Part shown: in pieces, positions 35,145 to 48,592 of the stretch | Position numbering within the stretch: position 1 is the first letter of the stretch | Layout: each line of letters starts with the position of its first letter | Source: Parietaria judaica | Lineage: Eukaryota; Streptophyta; Magnoliopsida; Rosales; Urticaceae | Direction: 5' to 3' | DNA length: 64,000 nt | Assembly: GCA_954871525.1 (NCBI GenBank) | Contig: OX940862.1 | Location: forward strand, 12,544,501-12,608,500 | The notes under the pieces: generated by a model | Told to the model about the DNA's origin: nothing | Seen by the model: the letters and a program-made list of their open reading frames with translations, nothing else | Database searches by the model: none | Made by a program: the position numbers and the translations under genes

Positions 35145-38100
35145 TTTCGTCGACGATGAAGCTCACTTTTGCGGCCTTTGTATATTATGCCTCCTGGACT
35201 TCGCAGAGTGCTCTAAATGTTAATAATTACAGTAAAGAAAGTTCAAATTTCTTTTTAACATGAAAACATATTTTCTATCATATAAATTAACAATCACACT
35301 AAATGTAAAATAAATTAATACCCAATATTTTCTCTCATAAAATTCTATGACTTTTGCCAACTTTCCCACATTTATGCTTCCTATTATGCGCATGAATTTG
35401 TGAGAATGATACCAAGAATATAGCAATTAATTCCGTACAATATTGATAATATCATGAATTAAATCAAAATATTATTTCCTCCTTTTTCTCTTCACAAATC
35501 GCATGATATATTCAAGGAAGAAAAAATAAGCATCATTAATTCTTATCTTATTGGTAACCAATGGAGATTATGGAATTATTTTTCTCTATTTTTATTTATA
35601 TAAAATCGCATATTGTATTAATATCTATATAAATTATACAATTTGCTAGTTCAATAAAGATGATTAAACTAAAATAACTATTCATTTATGGGTTAATTGC
35701 GGCAAAAATACCTAACCCTTGGTCAAATTCTCTGCTATGTATACAACCTCCGTAAATGGCGGCAAAAATACCCAAACTTGGCATTTGGGAGTTGACCGAG
35801 AAAATCTACCTATGTGGCAATCAGCCTTTGCCACATACAGTTAAAAGAAAATTATCAAACCAATTTTTGTTGTAAGAATGTCATTACATTAGTATCACAT
35901 CATGATTTGTTCTTTTAAGTGCGAGTAAACAAACCGTAATATATTCTCTGAATAAAAATGTGACATGTTGTCACATCTAACTTTATGTTTTCGCATTCAC
36001 AAACAACAAAGGAGTTGATGAAACAATAATTGAGGGGTAAAACAATAATTTTACCTTCTTCTGTTACTGATACACACAAAGGGTAATATCGTAAAATACA
36101 ACGTGGACCGTGTGAAGAATAGTTGTATCACACAAACGGAAATAAGAATGCATATGAAATTAGAGATTGTCACTATTAGCCCTTTAGTGAAATCGACCAA
36201 TATTAAGAATTAGAAGTTCGGGAAAAGTTTTTGAACTTTTGTGTCCGAACTTTATTATAAAGTTTTGTTCATGTGGGTCCACGGGGTCTCAAAGTTAGAT
36301 TTTCGGACGAGATTTTGATGAACAAAATAAGTATTAAAATAAGTAAAGATGATTTGTTGAAAATATCTGTGAATCACGTAGTTCAACGACACACTATTAC
36401 GACACCAACTGTCGGGTCGTTGATCCATCACTTTGGGTGGTGTCTATTGGCTAGTTAAATGTCATAAAGTGTAAAAAAAAAAATATACATGTACCCACTT
36501 CAGGATTTAGGTAATTACAAAAGTGCCCCTCGTTTGTGATTTTAAAGCATCGAGTAATTAAACGGTTTTACCTCGAACTTCAAAGTGTCACTAGTCTAGT
36601 TCAATGTCTTCACTCTTCATTAAGACATCAATAATAAATAAACTCAAGAGTCACAACTGCCACTATCACACGATCCGATATCAATAGTTTATTCGAACAA
36701 TCAATAACTGGATACGATTGCACTATCGATCCTAAGATTGTGAACAATTCGTTTTAAGATAATTAAGAAGAGATATCTTATTAAGTTGTACTTTTCTTTC
36801 ATTGATGATTGTTTCCGGGCGTAGACAAATATGCATAAACACAAACTTAAATATATAAGAATGAATATTTAATCTTTATTTATTTTTCAGTAAAAAAATA
36901 TAATCGTATTATTACATCAAGTACTTTATTCATAAACTACTTTATTAGCTAGAAGGTTCTTCATGTTTCATTAGTAGGCATAAATCCCAAAAGTTAAAAA
37001 CAACAAAAACTATTCAATTCGTCTTTTGAATTATTACCTGATAATATTTTATATAAGCAAGTATTGGGCATTATACATTTTTAGGCCGGTTTTGAGAAAA
37101 CTTTTTTCTTACATACGGGGGGACGAGGCTTTCCGTATTTTGAATGTATGGTAACCAAAAACCGGTTCACTTTATTTGAATGATCGATTAGTTAATCATA
37201 AGTAAAAAAACAAAGTTTCTTGTAAACTGTAAGTAACTAATAAGATTTAAGATAAAACTATAGACTAAAATTGTGGTAAGTAATTTAAACTTGAAACCGG
37301 GCGCCAAGTAACGAGTTTTTTAACCGAATGGGGAAACCGGCATTAATTAAGCGAAATCGATGCACAATGTATTTCTCTCCTTTTTAGTAGTTGTAACTTG
37401 TTTCTTTTGAATCTTACACGAAGGACGAGCTCTTCATGTAAACTATTCTGTCATAACTTAAAAAACAGTTTCATTAACCGCAATTACCACTTCAGACTTC
37501 GAAGTATAGGAACAAATAGAATAAAAAATTACATTTTCACTTGGTAATGAACCAAGAAAATTAGGATAATTAGCTATCATATTGGTATACTGTATACATG
37601 GTATTATACAAAATCTAAAAATAACTAGTAAAACCTAATTATATGCAATAATCGTAGTTTGGAGTTAGTTTTTAAAAAATATAATAATCAAATACCGGTA
37701 CCAAATAATGCGTGGGTCGTCTACCGCTTCTAGTCATCATCGTGACCAAGCCTTTGAAACTAATAGTCTTGATTTTGTGTCACATACTTTATAACAATCT
37801 ATCTATAGAAGGGTTTTAGTTGAGGAAAGTTATAACAATGATGTTTTGTTTCAATCACAAAAACAAAACTCATAAAGAGAAAAAGAGACATCAATTCTCA
37901 TCATAACAAAGACATAATAAGAATAAATAAACAATTCCATTTACATGAACTCAAATTCAAACTCACGTTTCTATATGCATAGTAATGATGATGAACAACA
38001 ACACACTGAAACTCTATTACTATAATTGACCAAACAAACCTGACCAACAAGCTTGTCTTCACAAAATTGCTCTCTTTTTTCACTTTCCTTGTAAAGATGG

Positions 38101-38221
38101 GAGTATCATAAATAGATATATATATCTGTACACTAACCACGCATATGGAGAAACCGGAGGGGAAACTCCGACCGATTTACCCAACATGAATCTTTAGCGA
38201 TGCCTAAGAAGCTCTGAAGAC
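35145..38221. other. Long AT-rich intergenic region
   Basis: About 3 kb without a supported gene. At about 35691-35840 there is a fragment (GGGTTAATTGCGGCAAAAAT at its left) shared with a segment at 61441. ACCGG-rich remnants occur at 37080-37340. The rest is anonymous AT-rich DNA. Confidence 0.5.
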
Positions 38222-39692
38222 CTATGTAGTAGCTTTTCCCATGCTTCCACCGAGCTTCCGCAATCTTTTCTGTAATTTATAACGAGTAATTTGTCACTTT
38301 ATTGAGCAAACTGCAAGACTGGGGTATTACAGGAGATTTAAAAATCAATATAAAAGTTATCCTACAGCTCAGTCAGAAGTTTATAAACTAAGCGAAAATC
38401 GATGATGAACAGACGAATTTCTTGAAGTATATGAAAGAGTACAAACTGAAAATCACTAACTCTCGTAGACACGAACATTAAAATCTAACTGTGAATTGCA
38501 AGTCAATCGATACTACATATGAACAATTTTGATTTGATAGAAAAGCGAAAAACCGATAATAAACTCATGGATTTCCCGAAGTATATAACTGAAGTCTAAC
38601 ATAAATGTAGGGTACAAATTGAAAAGCACTGGAACTCGTATACGCAAACACAAACGTGTAACAATGAACTCCAAGTAAAACTGTTTAAAAATACTTAATC
38701 GCGAGGCGAGGTGTTCTCTCACCGCCTCAAGAGGAATAAGCCTCGAGGCGGACCAAGGCGTTAGCCTCAGTTATAAAAATAAAATAACTATATATAATAT
38801 ATTTACTTAACGAGTTTGAAGTTTAACGGCAAAGTCGAATGGGGGCCTCGAGGCCAAAAGATTTACAAACTGAGCACGAACAAATCTCATGAAACCTAGC
38901 ATTGATCATTGAACATTGAGATTCACAATAAGAAGCATATAAATCGAAAGTCTGAAGAAGCTAAAGATGACAAATATGAATTGAAACTATAAAAAAGATG
39001 GCGGATTTCGCAAATTTATCAAGAACAAAAGGGTCAACGGAACATAATTTCTAAGACCCAAAATCACAAGCAAATTCACACCAAACACGGAAAAAAATCG
39101 ATCTCAAACCCTAGAAAATAAGAGAAAGCCATTCATATAGAACCATTAATGGAGAATCGACCTGAGAGGCGGCGAGCCGGATTTTATCATCCACGACGGT
39201 GACGGCAGCGAGATCGGACGAATCAGCGACGGTGCAATCGGGCGGCGATTCGAAGAGTGAGAGCGAGAATTGCTTGTCAATGACGCCCACGTCGAAGTAG
39301 ATGAGCCCCGAGCTAGGCACATCGACGCGAATCCCGAGCACGTTGAACCAGAGGAAGAGCTCCTGCGAGGTGATCCCGGAGAGGTCCCCGATCCGGCCGA
39401 AGCTCAGAGTTCCGGTGACGTTGAAGTCGTAGTGGAACTGGTTCTCGAACTTCGCGTTGCACGGCTGGTTCAGGAGGACCATGAATTTTCCGGTGGACTC
39501 GTCGTGGGAGAACTCGGTGATCCCCTTCGGGAACAGTCCTATCGGGAGACCGTCGCGGCGGAGGTAATCGTAAATCGTCGCCGGAGCTTCGCCTGCGACG
39601 GCGCTCGCCGACGCCGCCGAGTAGGCGAGGACTACCGCGAGCAGGAGAGTGGTGGAAATCGCGGAGAAATCAAGGGTTTTGAGAGAAGCCAT
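38222..39692 (-). CDS. DUF538 family secreted protein
   Basis: Two exons, 39162-39692 and 38222-38269, encode 192 residues. A signal peptide (about 1-33, ending SAASASAVA) precedes the DUF538 core: TIYDYLRRDGLPIGLFPKGI, then a beta-rich region with FHYDFNVTGTLSFGRIGDLSGI and a Cys pair position (NQPC, SPPDC). The end KRLRKLGGSMGKATT comes from the small second exon. DUF538 proteins are plant-specific and have a lipid-binding-like beta-barrel fold; their role is not settled. The 892-bp intron contains a GC-rich repeat remnant at 38700-38860 (GAGGCG/CCTCGAGGC motifs). Confidence 0.9.
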
Positions 39693-41059
39693 TGATGAAG
39701 AAGAAGAAGAAGAAGAGGTTTTGAGGTGTGTCGTGGAACAGAGAGACCTAAGCGGCTAAGCCTAATGACGAAAATCTATATTTAAACAAATTAAACTCAT
39801 AATTTAATCCATTTATTTATTAAATCTAAAAATAAGAATATACCGTTTTTCTTTTGACTAAAAAAACTAATATCATTCATCTTTAATACCCCTTTTTTCC
39901 AAGTAAATCAATGGCATTTTGTTAATATAACAATTTAATAAATTTAAGTTTATTTTTAGCTGTCTAAAAATTTGTAAACCATCATATTGTAGTTAAAATA
40001 TAATCACACAAATAGATATTTTTTTATTATTATTATTAAGGGATAATCCGGGTAAACACCTAAATTTAATCAATTGAAGTGAAAAAAAATATTAAATAAA
40101 AATCACGATAAAAGTATATATAGTCAACATAAATGAGCGACACATTATTTTTGTCTAATTTTTATCATGGAATTAAAATGAGAAAATATGTTAAGTAATT
40201 ATACAAGTACATATGTATAGCTTAAGTAGACTTAATAACACTATCACTATATTAGAAATAGCGATTAATGTCTGTAAAAAAATTAAACGAAAAAAATGCA
40301 TCGCTCACAATTGTTGATTTTGGATATTTCTATTACTATTTTTCACGTTGGACCCATACCGTCTTGGTTGGTCAAAATTTAAGTTCTTTTATCGGGATTA
40401 ACTCTTATTTTTAATCCTAAATAAGTGGTGTGATAATTTTTAATAATAAAAAAATATTAGTATTAAGATTTAAAGTTCTACAAGACAAAACAAGCAAAAA
40501 TTAAGAGTATTTGTGCAAATTATTCTTCCCTTTGTTACCAACAAAGGCAAATTTTGATACTCTTAAGTTATGATATGAATATCCCAATAGATATTTTCAT
40601 AAAAAAAAAATGTACTACGTTTTCTATAAACTATAAAACAAAATTAGTCAAACAGATTATTTAATCGAAAGAATCTAATGTATTGGGAAAAAATGAATAA
40701 ATTATTTACAATTTGGACAGCGAAACAGAGAGAGTTTGAGACTTTGAGTGAGATGTTTTTTTCCCTCTATCTGTTGAAAACAGCGAAAGCGTCTCCCACG
40801 CGCTGATGGGTTAGAATCCCGTGTGTCTCCGGACCAGAGTGGCAGTGCGTGAGCTCGGACCACAGGGAAATGGATAGAGACGAAGTTGACACACTCACGA
40901 TTTGGATAAGCTTTCTTAGATTTTGTATGTCCATTTTTGCACATAATTTCAAACTTTGTCACTTTCAAGTCCAAATCCGAAAATTATTCCATTCCATGAC
41001 AAAAACTTGCCTGCCTTTACTAGATCTCTCGGTTTTCTCGGCTGCAAAGGCGAACTTCG

Positions 41060-41410
41060 TTTAAAGGAGTATTATTGGAAAACTTAATTAGATAAGTCGA
41101 AAGACGCCGTTACATTGATCAAAAGTGAACCTCGTTAAAAAAGGACATTGTAGGATGACTTAACTGGAAAACGCAGTTACATAGATTAACGTTGAACGTC
41201 GCTAATAAGAAAATCGTCGAATGACTGATTGTCGATAATGTAGCCATGAAGATTAAGCGCGAAGTTCATTAAAAAGAGTCATATAGATTGTCAATAGACA
41301 TAATTTCACAAATTAAGGGTAAACCTCGTTAAAAGATGCATCATCGGATGACTTAACCATATTACCAAAGACGCGGTCAAAGAAATTAAGAGTGAGCCTT
41401 GTCGGGAAAC
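41060..41410. repeat. Degenerate ~66-bp minisatellite
   Basis: About five diverged units, each with a GAACCTCGTTAAAA-like block (near 41127, 41193, 41261, 41322 and 41394) followed in most units by GGATGACTTAAC- or GTTACATAGATTAA-like blocks. Spacing is roughly 61-72 bp. Confidence 0.6.
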
Positions 41411-41417
41411 GTATAGC

Positions 41418-41449
41418 TTTTATTTATTTATTTATTTATTTATTTATTT
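41418..41449. repeat. (TTTA)n microsatellite
   Basis: About eight perfect TTTA tetranucleotides directly after the minisatellite. Confidence 0.9.
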
Positions 41450-41781
41450 CTGATTATGCAAAAACACGATCCAATAGACGAGAAAGAGATCACAGATATA
41501 GAGAATCGGGATTAATTGATTGATTTTCGACCAAACAGACGAGAAAAAAGAAAAGAAAAGTAAATGATCTGAGCAAAATGCAAACAGAAAATGTTCTGGG
41601 CTAATAGTGTTGGATATATTTTAAACCCTTTTTAAAACTACATCTCATTTCAAGCAAAATATTCTACCACATTTAACCACAGCCGCAGGTTACACACATT
41701 AATAAGAAGAAAGAAAAAACACACCGTTGTTCGTCTCCGCTAGTCCATCGTCTACTATGCAAGCTTCGTTGTTATAAAGCT

Positions 41782-44700
41782 TCAGGGTTGAATCACAAAC
41801 AAGGGCTGGAAACAGATTAAGAGTGTTAATTATAAAGGTATATAAAACAAAGACGGTGATTAGAGGGTTCGGGTTTGGTTCAGAAGGCTCACCGTGTCAA
41901 CGCTGACGGGTTTGGCATCCTCTGCAATGATCTCAACGATCGTTCCCGATTGATCAGCCTACAGGAAAGTTATACAGACACTGATTATGATATAGCAAAT
42001 GAGTGACAACAAGTAATAAAGAGAAATAAATCCAGGACATTTTTACGGAAATACCCCTAATCTCGACTTCATCCCCGAATTTGATTTTTCTGGTGCAAAA
42101 TTACCCCTCCCTGTTTATTCTGTTAAGTTCTAACGTAATCTTTAAAATGTACTGAACAGATTGTCCTAGGAAAAAAGCTTCAGCACAATTTTATTTTATT
42201 TTACGTAAATATCCTTGGTAAAGCTTTCACACAGTAAGCATTTTGATCAAAGTTAAAGAGCTTCAAATTTGGCATGATATAAGCAAAATTCAATGCAGAG
42301 AGCCCAATACTTGGGGCTTTCTGTTCTTATCGGACACTGTTATTTTGAGCATTCAATCAACTTTAGTAACATGCTCTTGCATGTACAATTATGATATTCG
42401 TTTCGATTTTTCAATATGATTTATTCCATAAGCCTAGCGCGCATTGTGTCACTTATTATTTCAACATGATATTTGAAGGGGGAAACGGGAAATCTAATGT
42501 TTAGTAGGAACTTTAATCATACCGAGAGAATTTCAGATTCCGTACAAGAACGAAAGCTAAACTTACTTCGATTTCGTTCATCAATTTCATGGCCTCAATG
42601 ATGCACAAGATTTGTCCCTTTTGCACTTTGTCACCAACCTGCCAAGAAAGTACCACCAGTAAGTAAGATGACGAACAACGAAAAAAATGTTCCTACTTTT
42701 CCAATATATAAGCATGATTGAACAGTCTGTCACTTCTCAAGGCTTCGGATCTCATCATGAGTTTCACTCACTATCTTTCCCCAAGCTATGATTCCCAACC
42801 TCGAAACCCGCTCTTAGGAGACTTGACTTCTGAAACAACCCTAATATCTTCTAAAGAAATCACATAAGAAGAAATCAGATAAAAATCCTTAACATAGCAA
42901 GATTGTCGCCTAATCCTAATAAAATATATGACCATTGAAGAAAATTGCAGGAGAAAAGAAAATCTGAGCCTAAACCCTTAGCTTTTACCATTTTAAAGGT
43001 AGATTCGTCCATTAGTACAGTGAAGCCCATTAAAGCTAGAGGATATGGATCATTTATTTTGAAATTGTTCTCGCTCGAGAGCGAAAGTAGCTTAACTAGT
43101 GTAGTTATTTTAACTCTTTTCCATTATCAATCAAATTCAAAATTTCTAGACATCATCAATATTAGTTCTAACCTTCACAAATGGAGGTTCACCCGGTCCC
43201 GGACTTCGGTAAAATGTTCCTGCCATGGGACATTTAAGCGGTGGAAGCGAAGATTTTGATGACTTGACAGCTGGCGGAGATGGTGCCGCTGATTTGGCCA
43301 GAGACGTCACCGGAGTCGGTGCCGGAGGAAGCTGAGCTTGCGGTGCCACTTGAGGAGGATATGCGTAACTAGGAGCCATTTGAACTGGAGGAGGTGGCGG
43401 CTGAGGCAAGGCCTCCTTCTTCCGAATCACTATTTCACAGTCGAGTTGCTTCATACGCAACTCCACGATGTCACGTGAATCAACGAGCCTAAAATCCAAA
43501 CCATAAATGGTATATGAGTGGTTGAGATTTTAATTAAATTTTCTGGCGATCACTACGATAAACCCTAAATGCTATTGATAAGAGAAATAAAAGTAAATGA
43601 AAAGAGAAATAACCTATAAACAGGAAACTAACTTTTAGCCAATTGATATATACTGACTAATTTTATGGCAGATTACAGAATAATAAATTAACCCAAATAC
43701 AGATAATATACACGCTATCACGGTCACAGGGTTAAAATAAAGAGTTTAGCTTCACTCACTTCACAAGACTTCCAACTTGACTGATAAACTCTGAGATTGA
43801 TTCTTCTGTTGCTAAAACCCCAGAAGATTTCTCATTTCCATCCTTAGCTAGCGGTGCTGGTTTCTCCGGCTTGGTTGGTGGAAAAGCTGCAGCATCGGAG
43901 GATCCATTGGCAGCAACCTAGAGCGCAATAGATAGGATCACGAGCATGTTCAACATAGAATCGAACTTTGAAACTATACTATCTAACGGAAACCAATCAA
44001 AGAATCTCACCTCATCCAATTTAGCTTTGACGACAATCGATCCGCGACTTGGCTGCAAACTCTGTCATACATTTGACAGTTATGTAAGAGATAATAACAA
44101 AACTAAAATATATACAGGGTATATTAACTTCCAACACGTATAGAATTCCCGTGGATCACAGAGGACTTGAAAAGAGTTTGGTAAAACTTCAAGAAGAAAC
44201 AATAATTAAGATTTCATGTAGTATCTGCTATAATACTATGCGTGACCAGCGATATCCACGTTATCCATGAAGTTAATCGTCGATTTACTGTTCTTCGTCG
44301 TTCTCAAAGAAGTGTGAGGACTCACATTGTGGAAATGGACAGTCCATGTAGTTCATAATATTAATTGAAGACTCTCCAAATGCTTCTTAAATGTCTCGAG
44401 TTAGTAAACTAATCACGTTCCACGGAATGCTAAGCTTGAATTACCAAAAACAAGAAATGAATTCAAACAAGCATGTCCGTAAAGATTTAACGTCAAACTT
44501 CTGATTCAATTACGTTCGAATCAAACGAAAACCTTCAAATCTTCCAAACATCTAAGGACAGCAAGATACTATCAAAATCCTAATCACATTTTCACAAATT
44601 TTCTGAATCGATACAAGCTGAGTTATAAAAGTCCACTGAATTTGAGATCAGTACTGAATCTACGGATATATACGATAGATAGAGTGCGTGATTTACCTTC

Positions 44701-44843
44701 GCAGCGAGGAATCGCAGCTTAGGGTTACGAGCAAGACGGAAAGAGACGTTGGAGACGGGAGAGTAATTGTAACTGCCGTCGCTGCAGTGAGGCGGAGTGG
44801 TGGCTTTGGTCACAACCGAAGCAGTCGCCAGGGAAGCCGCCAT
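41782..44843 (-). CDS. BCCP: Biotin carboxyl carrier protein of plastid acetyl-CoA carboxylase
   Basis: Seven exons, minus order: 44697-44843, 44011-44061, 43760-43917, 43173-43488, 42567-42638, 41893-41958, 41782-41805; 277 residues. A transit peptide (about 1-50) is followed by a conserved helical region ([22 protein letters not shown]), a Pro/Ala-rich linker and the biotinyl domain, with the biotin attachment motif [13 protein letters not shown] (Lys about 242) and the ending VSVDTPLFVIQP. It carries carboxybiotin between biotin carboxylase and carboxyltransferase in de novo plastid fatty acid synthesis. The start follows a GA microsatellite in the leader (44964-44990). Confidence 0.96.
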
Positions 44844-45997
44844 TGCTGCGCAGAGAAGCTCGATGAAGATGGGAGAGAGGCAAGGAATTGCAGAGCAGAC
44901 AGAAATGGAGGACTTAATCGAAACTACTACTTTGTAGGGAGAGAAAGAGTTTCTGAGCTGTTAGAGGGAGAGAGAGAGAGAGAGAGAGAGAATGAGTGAG
45001 TGTTCTTCTCTTTCGCTATGTTGGGGTCGATGAAACCAAAGCCATTGAGCCAATCAGAGCGCGTACATTCCTCTGCAGACGGAACCATGGTAGATCCGTG
45101 CAACGGGGCTCGCACGTCTTGCCACGTGGAACTACCGTTTACCTTGTTACGTTTTTTTACACCGAAATTTTACAAATCGCATTTTACAAGTACGACATGT
45201 CGTTTAATATTTGACATGTTGATTAGTTGTCTATTGGTGTAATCATGAACGACATGTCGTTTTGAAAGCTCCCTTGCTTTCTTCTTTCAATTAATTAAAA
45301 CGACAATTCTTTAAAAAAAAAATTTAATTAAAACGACAATCTTCTACCATGTGAAAAAGTTATACAGTAGAACCTCGTTAAATTAATACTGGATAAATCA
45401 ATAACTTTAATAAAATAATATTTTAAATGGTCCCGACTCGAACTAAGGTGACCAGTGGCGGATCTAGGATTTCTGGATAGGGGGCCGAAAATTTTTAATG
45501 ACATACAAATTTAAATACACCATTTTTCGGTATTATATTTTATGTCAGTTGCTATCATAATTTTTCTAGTTTTATATATGTATATACAAATAAATTGTTT
45601 GTCATGTTTACTTGCTTTTATATCATTAAGGGTCTCTTTGGAAAGCATTTCCAAAACGATTTTGCGTTTTTCCAAAAGATACCAAGGGAATATTCTCTTA
45701 AAAACGTGATTGGTTATGTTTTTGTAAAAATATTTTATCAAACACATTTGTTTCTTTTCATGATTTACTCTTCAAAATGAAAACGTCTTTTTTACGTTTT
45801 CATTTCTCTCTCTCCTCTTCGCCTCCATCTCCCGCACTAAGCTATCGTCTTCACTTCCGTTCCATCTCCCGCTCTGATTTCGGCCATCGTTGGGCGCTCA
45901 CATCCACCGTGATCGGAGCTCGCGGTCGATGCTCTCTGGCGCTCAGTTTCGACATCGCTCGGTGCTCACCATCGACGCTCACTGACGCTTGGCACAG
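44844..45997. other. BCCP promoter side and repeat remnants
   Basis: Contains the BCCP 5' leader with a GA microsatellite, two copies of the 12-bp palindrome ACGACATGTCGT (45192-45203 and 45249-45260), and fragments such as GTGGCGGATCTAGGATTTCTGG (about 45463) that look like transposon debris. A frame at 45777-45990 precedes the KAS I fragment but does not resemble a KAS N-terminus. Confidence 0.45.
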
Positions 45998-47163
45998 GTA
46001 TGGGGGGTCTCACCGTCTTCTCCGATGGTGTTCAGGCTCTTATTGAGAAGGGTCACAGGAAAATTACGCCCTTTTTCATTCCTTACGCTATTACCAACAT
46101 GGGATCTGCATTGCTTGGGATTGATCTCGGCTTCATGGGTCCCAACTATTCCATTTCCACCGCTTGTGTCACTTCGAACTACGGCTTCTACGCCGCTGCA
46201 AACCACATTCGCCGGGGCGAGGCTGATATGATGCTCGCCGGTGGAACCGAAGCTGCCATCATACCAATTGGGCTTGGAGGTTTCGTTGCTTGCCGAGCCC
46301 TTTCTCAGAGAAACGATGACCCCAAAACTGCTTCCAGGCCATGGGACAAGGACCGTGATGGCTTTGTCATGGGCGAGGGCGCCGGAGTTTTGGTAAGACT
46401 TCGTCATCGTGTAATTGCAATATCCCGTGTACTCACACTGTGAATATGTTTCTGGGATTTATCATTTTCACATGACAGGTGATGGAGAGCTTGGAACATG
46501 CAATGAAGCGAGGAGCGCCTATACTTGCAGAGTACCTGGGAGGTGCTGTGAACTGTGATGCTTATCATATGACTGACCCGAGAGCCGACGGTCTCGGCGT
46601 CTCTACATGTATAATGAGTAGTCTTGAAGATGCTGGTGTGTCTCCAGAGGAGGTATCACTATTCTCTAACCATTTTCCTTTTCCTTATATATAATCAAAC
46701 TGTATGTATAATATATCTTTAAATGCCTATTTCACTTGAAGTTTTTGTATACTATCTGAATCTTATATGTTTTAGGTGCAATTTTTCTCTAATTGGTATT
46801 TCTAAACTTGTCATGAAATCACTGTTACTTGCGATTCCTAGACATTATTTCCATCATTTAGTTAAGTTAATTCCACCATCTAGTTACGGTTTTTTACAAC
46901 ACTTTTTCTCTGAAGTACAAGATAAAACAAACAACAATTGGAAGTAGTCTTTAACTCTTAAGGTCCTTGAACGTAGATGCTGGGACTTTCTCAGGGATAC
47001 ATGTTTTTCCGGTTTCGTAATTTATATAATTTAACCTCAACATTCTCAGGTTAACTACATCAATGCACACGCCACATCGACTCTTGCCGGCGACGTGGCA
47101 GAGATCAATGCTATAAAGAAGGTCTTCAAGAACACTTCCGGGATCAAGATCAACGCAACCAAG
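45998..47163 (+). pseudogene. Truncated beta-ketoacyl-ACP synthase I (KAS I) fragment
   Basis: Three exon-like blocks with correct splice borders, 45998-46392, 46479-46652 and 47050-47163, encode the middle of KAS I: MGGLTVFSDGVQALIEKGHR, the active-site region SISTACVTSNYGFY (Cys nucleophile present), GGTEAAIIPIGLGGFVACRA, then VMESLEHAMKRGAP... and VNYINAHATSTLAGDVAEIN with the first catalytic His. The 5' exons (transit peptide and N-terminal part) and the 3' part, including the second catalytic His (SMIGHCLGAAG), are missing. Homology stops exactly after INATK, a plausible exon boundary, and the DNA continues as the 894-bp array. It cannot make a complete enzyme. Confidence 0.88.
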
Positions 47164-48592
47164 GCACTCTCTCCCCACATGAACCCGGTGAACTCCCGGA
47201 CCCGGACGCAGTAGGAGTCGAGGGGCTCGGCGCCGCGTCTCGGGACGTCGTACTTGAAGTACTTGCGCTCGAGCTCGGCGGCCTCGTGATTTAGGGACTG
47301 TACCACCTCGAACTCTGCCTTCATGGCGAGCAGCTCCTTCTTGGAGGTTGTTCCGGAGTCGGAGCTAAGGGCACGGCGCGTGATTTCCGCCACCGCGCAG
47401 TAACTTCTGTACCGGAGCTTCTGGATTCCGTGCAAATCCACGTTCCAAATTCTTTTCACCGTTGAGCTGAAGGTCTTCTTCGGAAAATTTTCGCGTTGGG
47501 AGTCCGTCCGGAAATTTTTGACCTTGAAGCGAATCGCGGGGAGCTTGTCCTTGAACACGTTCTCTGTCAAAGCGCGTGCCATGGAAGGGACAGGGAGATC
47601 TCTGTAAAGTACGGTCAGTACGGGTACCGAAATATAACCTCCACCCGGAGAATCTCCACCGTGATCATCCAAAACAGCACCGCCGCATCCTCGGCCCATC
47701 ACGAACTGTTCCCGCCCTCGTCCTTTTTCGGTCCGACGACCCTCTTCGCCTTCCTCACCGTCCCTCCAAAAAAATCAACCACGGCGATGAACCTCTTAAT
47801 TATGGTGGAACCCGCCTCGACACTCAAGCAACCGATCACAGCCTTAACTTCAGCAAGCCTCCCCTCCATTATCTCCTCCTGTTCCTTGGAGGACGAGATC
47901 ATCCACGATAATTCCAACGGAAAACCCGATATCTTGACCCCGAGACGGACCAAAGCCGTCCTCATCTCCACCAAGCTCTGCTCCTCGTCCCCGGACCGCT
48001 CGATCTCCGCCATCCACAACAGGAGGTTCTGGCACCCTCCCCGCCTCGAAACCTCCATTTCTTTTCCCCACATGAACCCGGTGAACTCCCGGACCCGGAC
48101 GCAGTAGGAGTCGAGAGGCTCGGCGCCGCGTCTCGGGACGTCGTACTTGAAGTACTTGCGCTCGAGCTCGGCGGCCTCGTGATTTAGGGACTGTACCACC
48201 TCGAACTCTGCCTTCATGGCGAGCAGCTCCTTCTTGGAGGTTGTTCCAGAGTCGGAGCTAAGGGCACGGCGCGTGATTTCCGCCACCGCGCAGTTACTTC
48301 TGTGCCGGAGCTCCTGGATTCCGTGCAAATCCACGTTCCAAATTCTTTTCACCGTTGAGCTGAAGGTCTTCTTCGGAAAATTTTCGCGCTGAGAGTCAGT
48401 CCGGAAATTTTTGACCTTGAAGCGAATCGCGGAAGCTTGTCCTTGAACACGTTCTCCGTCAAAGCGCGTGCCATGGAAGGGGACAGGGAGATCTCTGTAA
48501 AGTCCGGCCAGTACGGGTACCGGAATATAACCTCCACCCGGAGAATCTCCACCGTGATCATCCAGAACAGCACCGCCGCGTCCTCGGCCCAT
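47055..48592 (-). pseudogene. Distal decayed repeat units 7-8 and antisense read-through into KAS I
   Basis: Units continue in shifted frames: one run ends in a TGA near 47699 (CAA to TGA), another carries a one-base deletion near 47588. The last frame crosses the junction at about 47165 and reads antisense KAS I sequence until 47055. No functional product is supported. Confidence 0.7.

Larger units (their letters stand above)
39693..41781. other. Intergenic region between DUF538 and BCCP genes
   Basis: No gene supported. It contains a degenerate minisatellite (41060-41410) and a TTTA microsatellite (41418-41449), otherwise AT-rich DNA. Confidence 0.5.

Noticed and set aside
39270..39695. 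141-codon plus-strand frame over the DUF538 exon
   Set aside because: Antisense shadow of the recognised DUF538 protein with signal peptide.
41060..41449. Possible CRISPR-like regular array
   Set aside because: Units are diverged throughout, with no constant repeat and unique spacers; this is eukaryotic minisatellite DNA.
45777..45997. Start of a KAS I gene upstream of the fragment
   Set aside because: The frame is Ser/Arg-rich but has none of the conserved KAS N-terminal sequence, and the fragment begins at a splice acceptor.
10978..46652. Functional clustering of fatty-acid synthesis genes (mtACP, BCCP, KAS I)
   Set aside because: They are in different compartments, far apart, and the KAS I copy is broken; proximity is probably chance.
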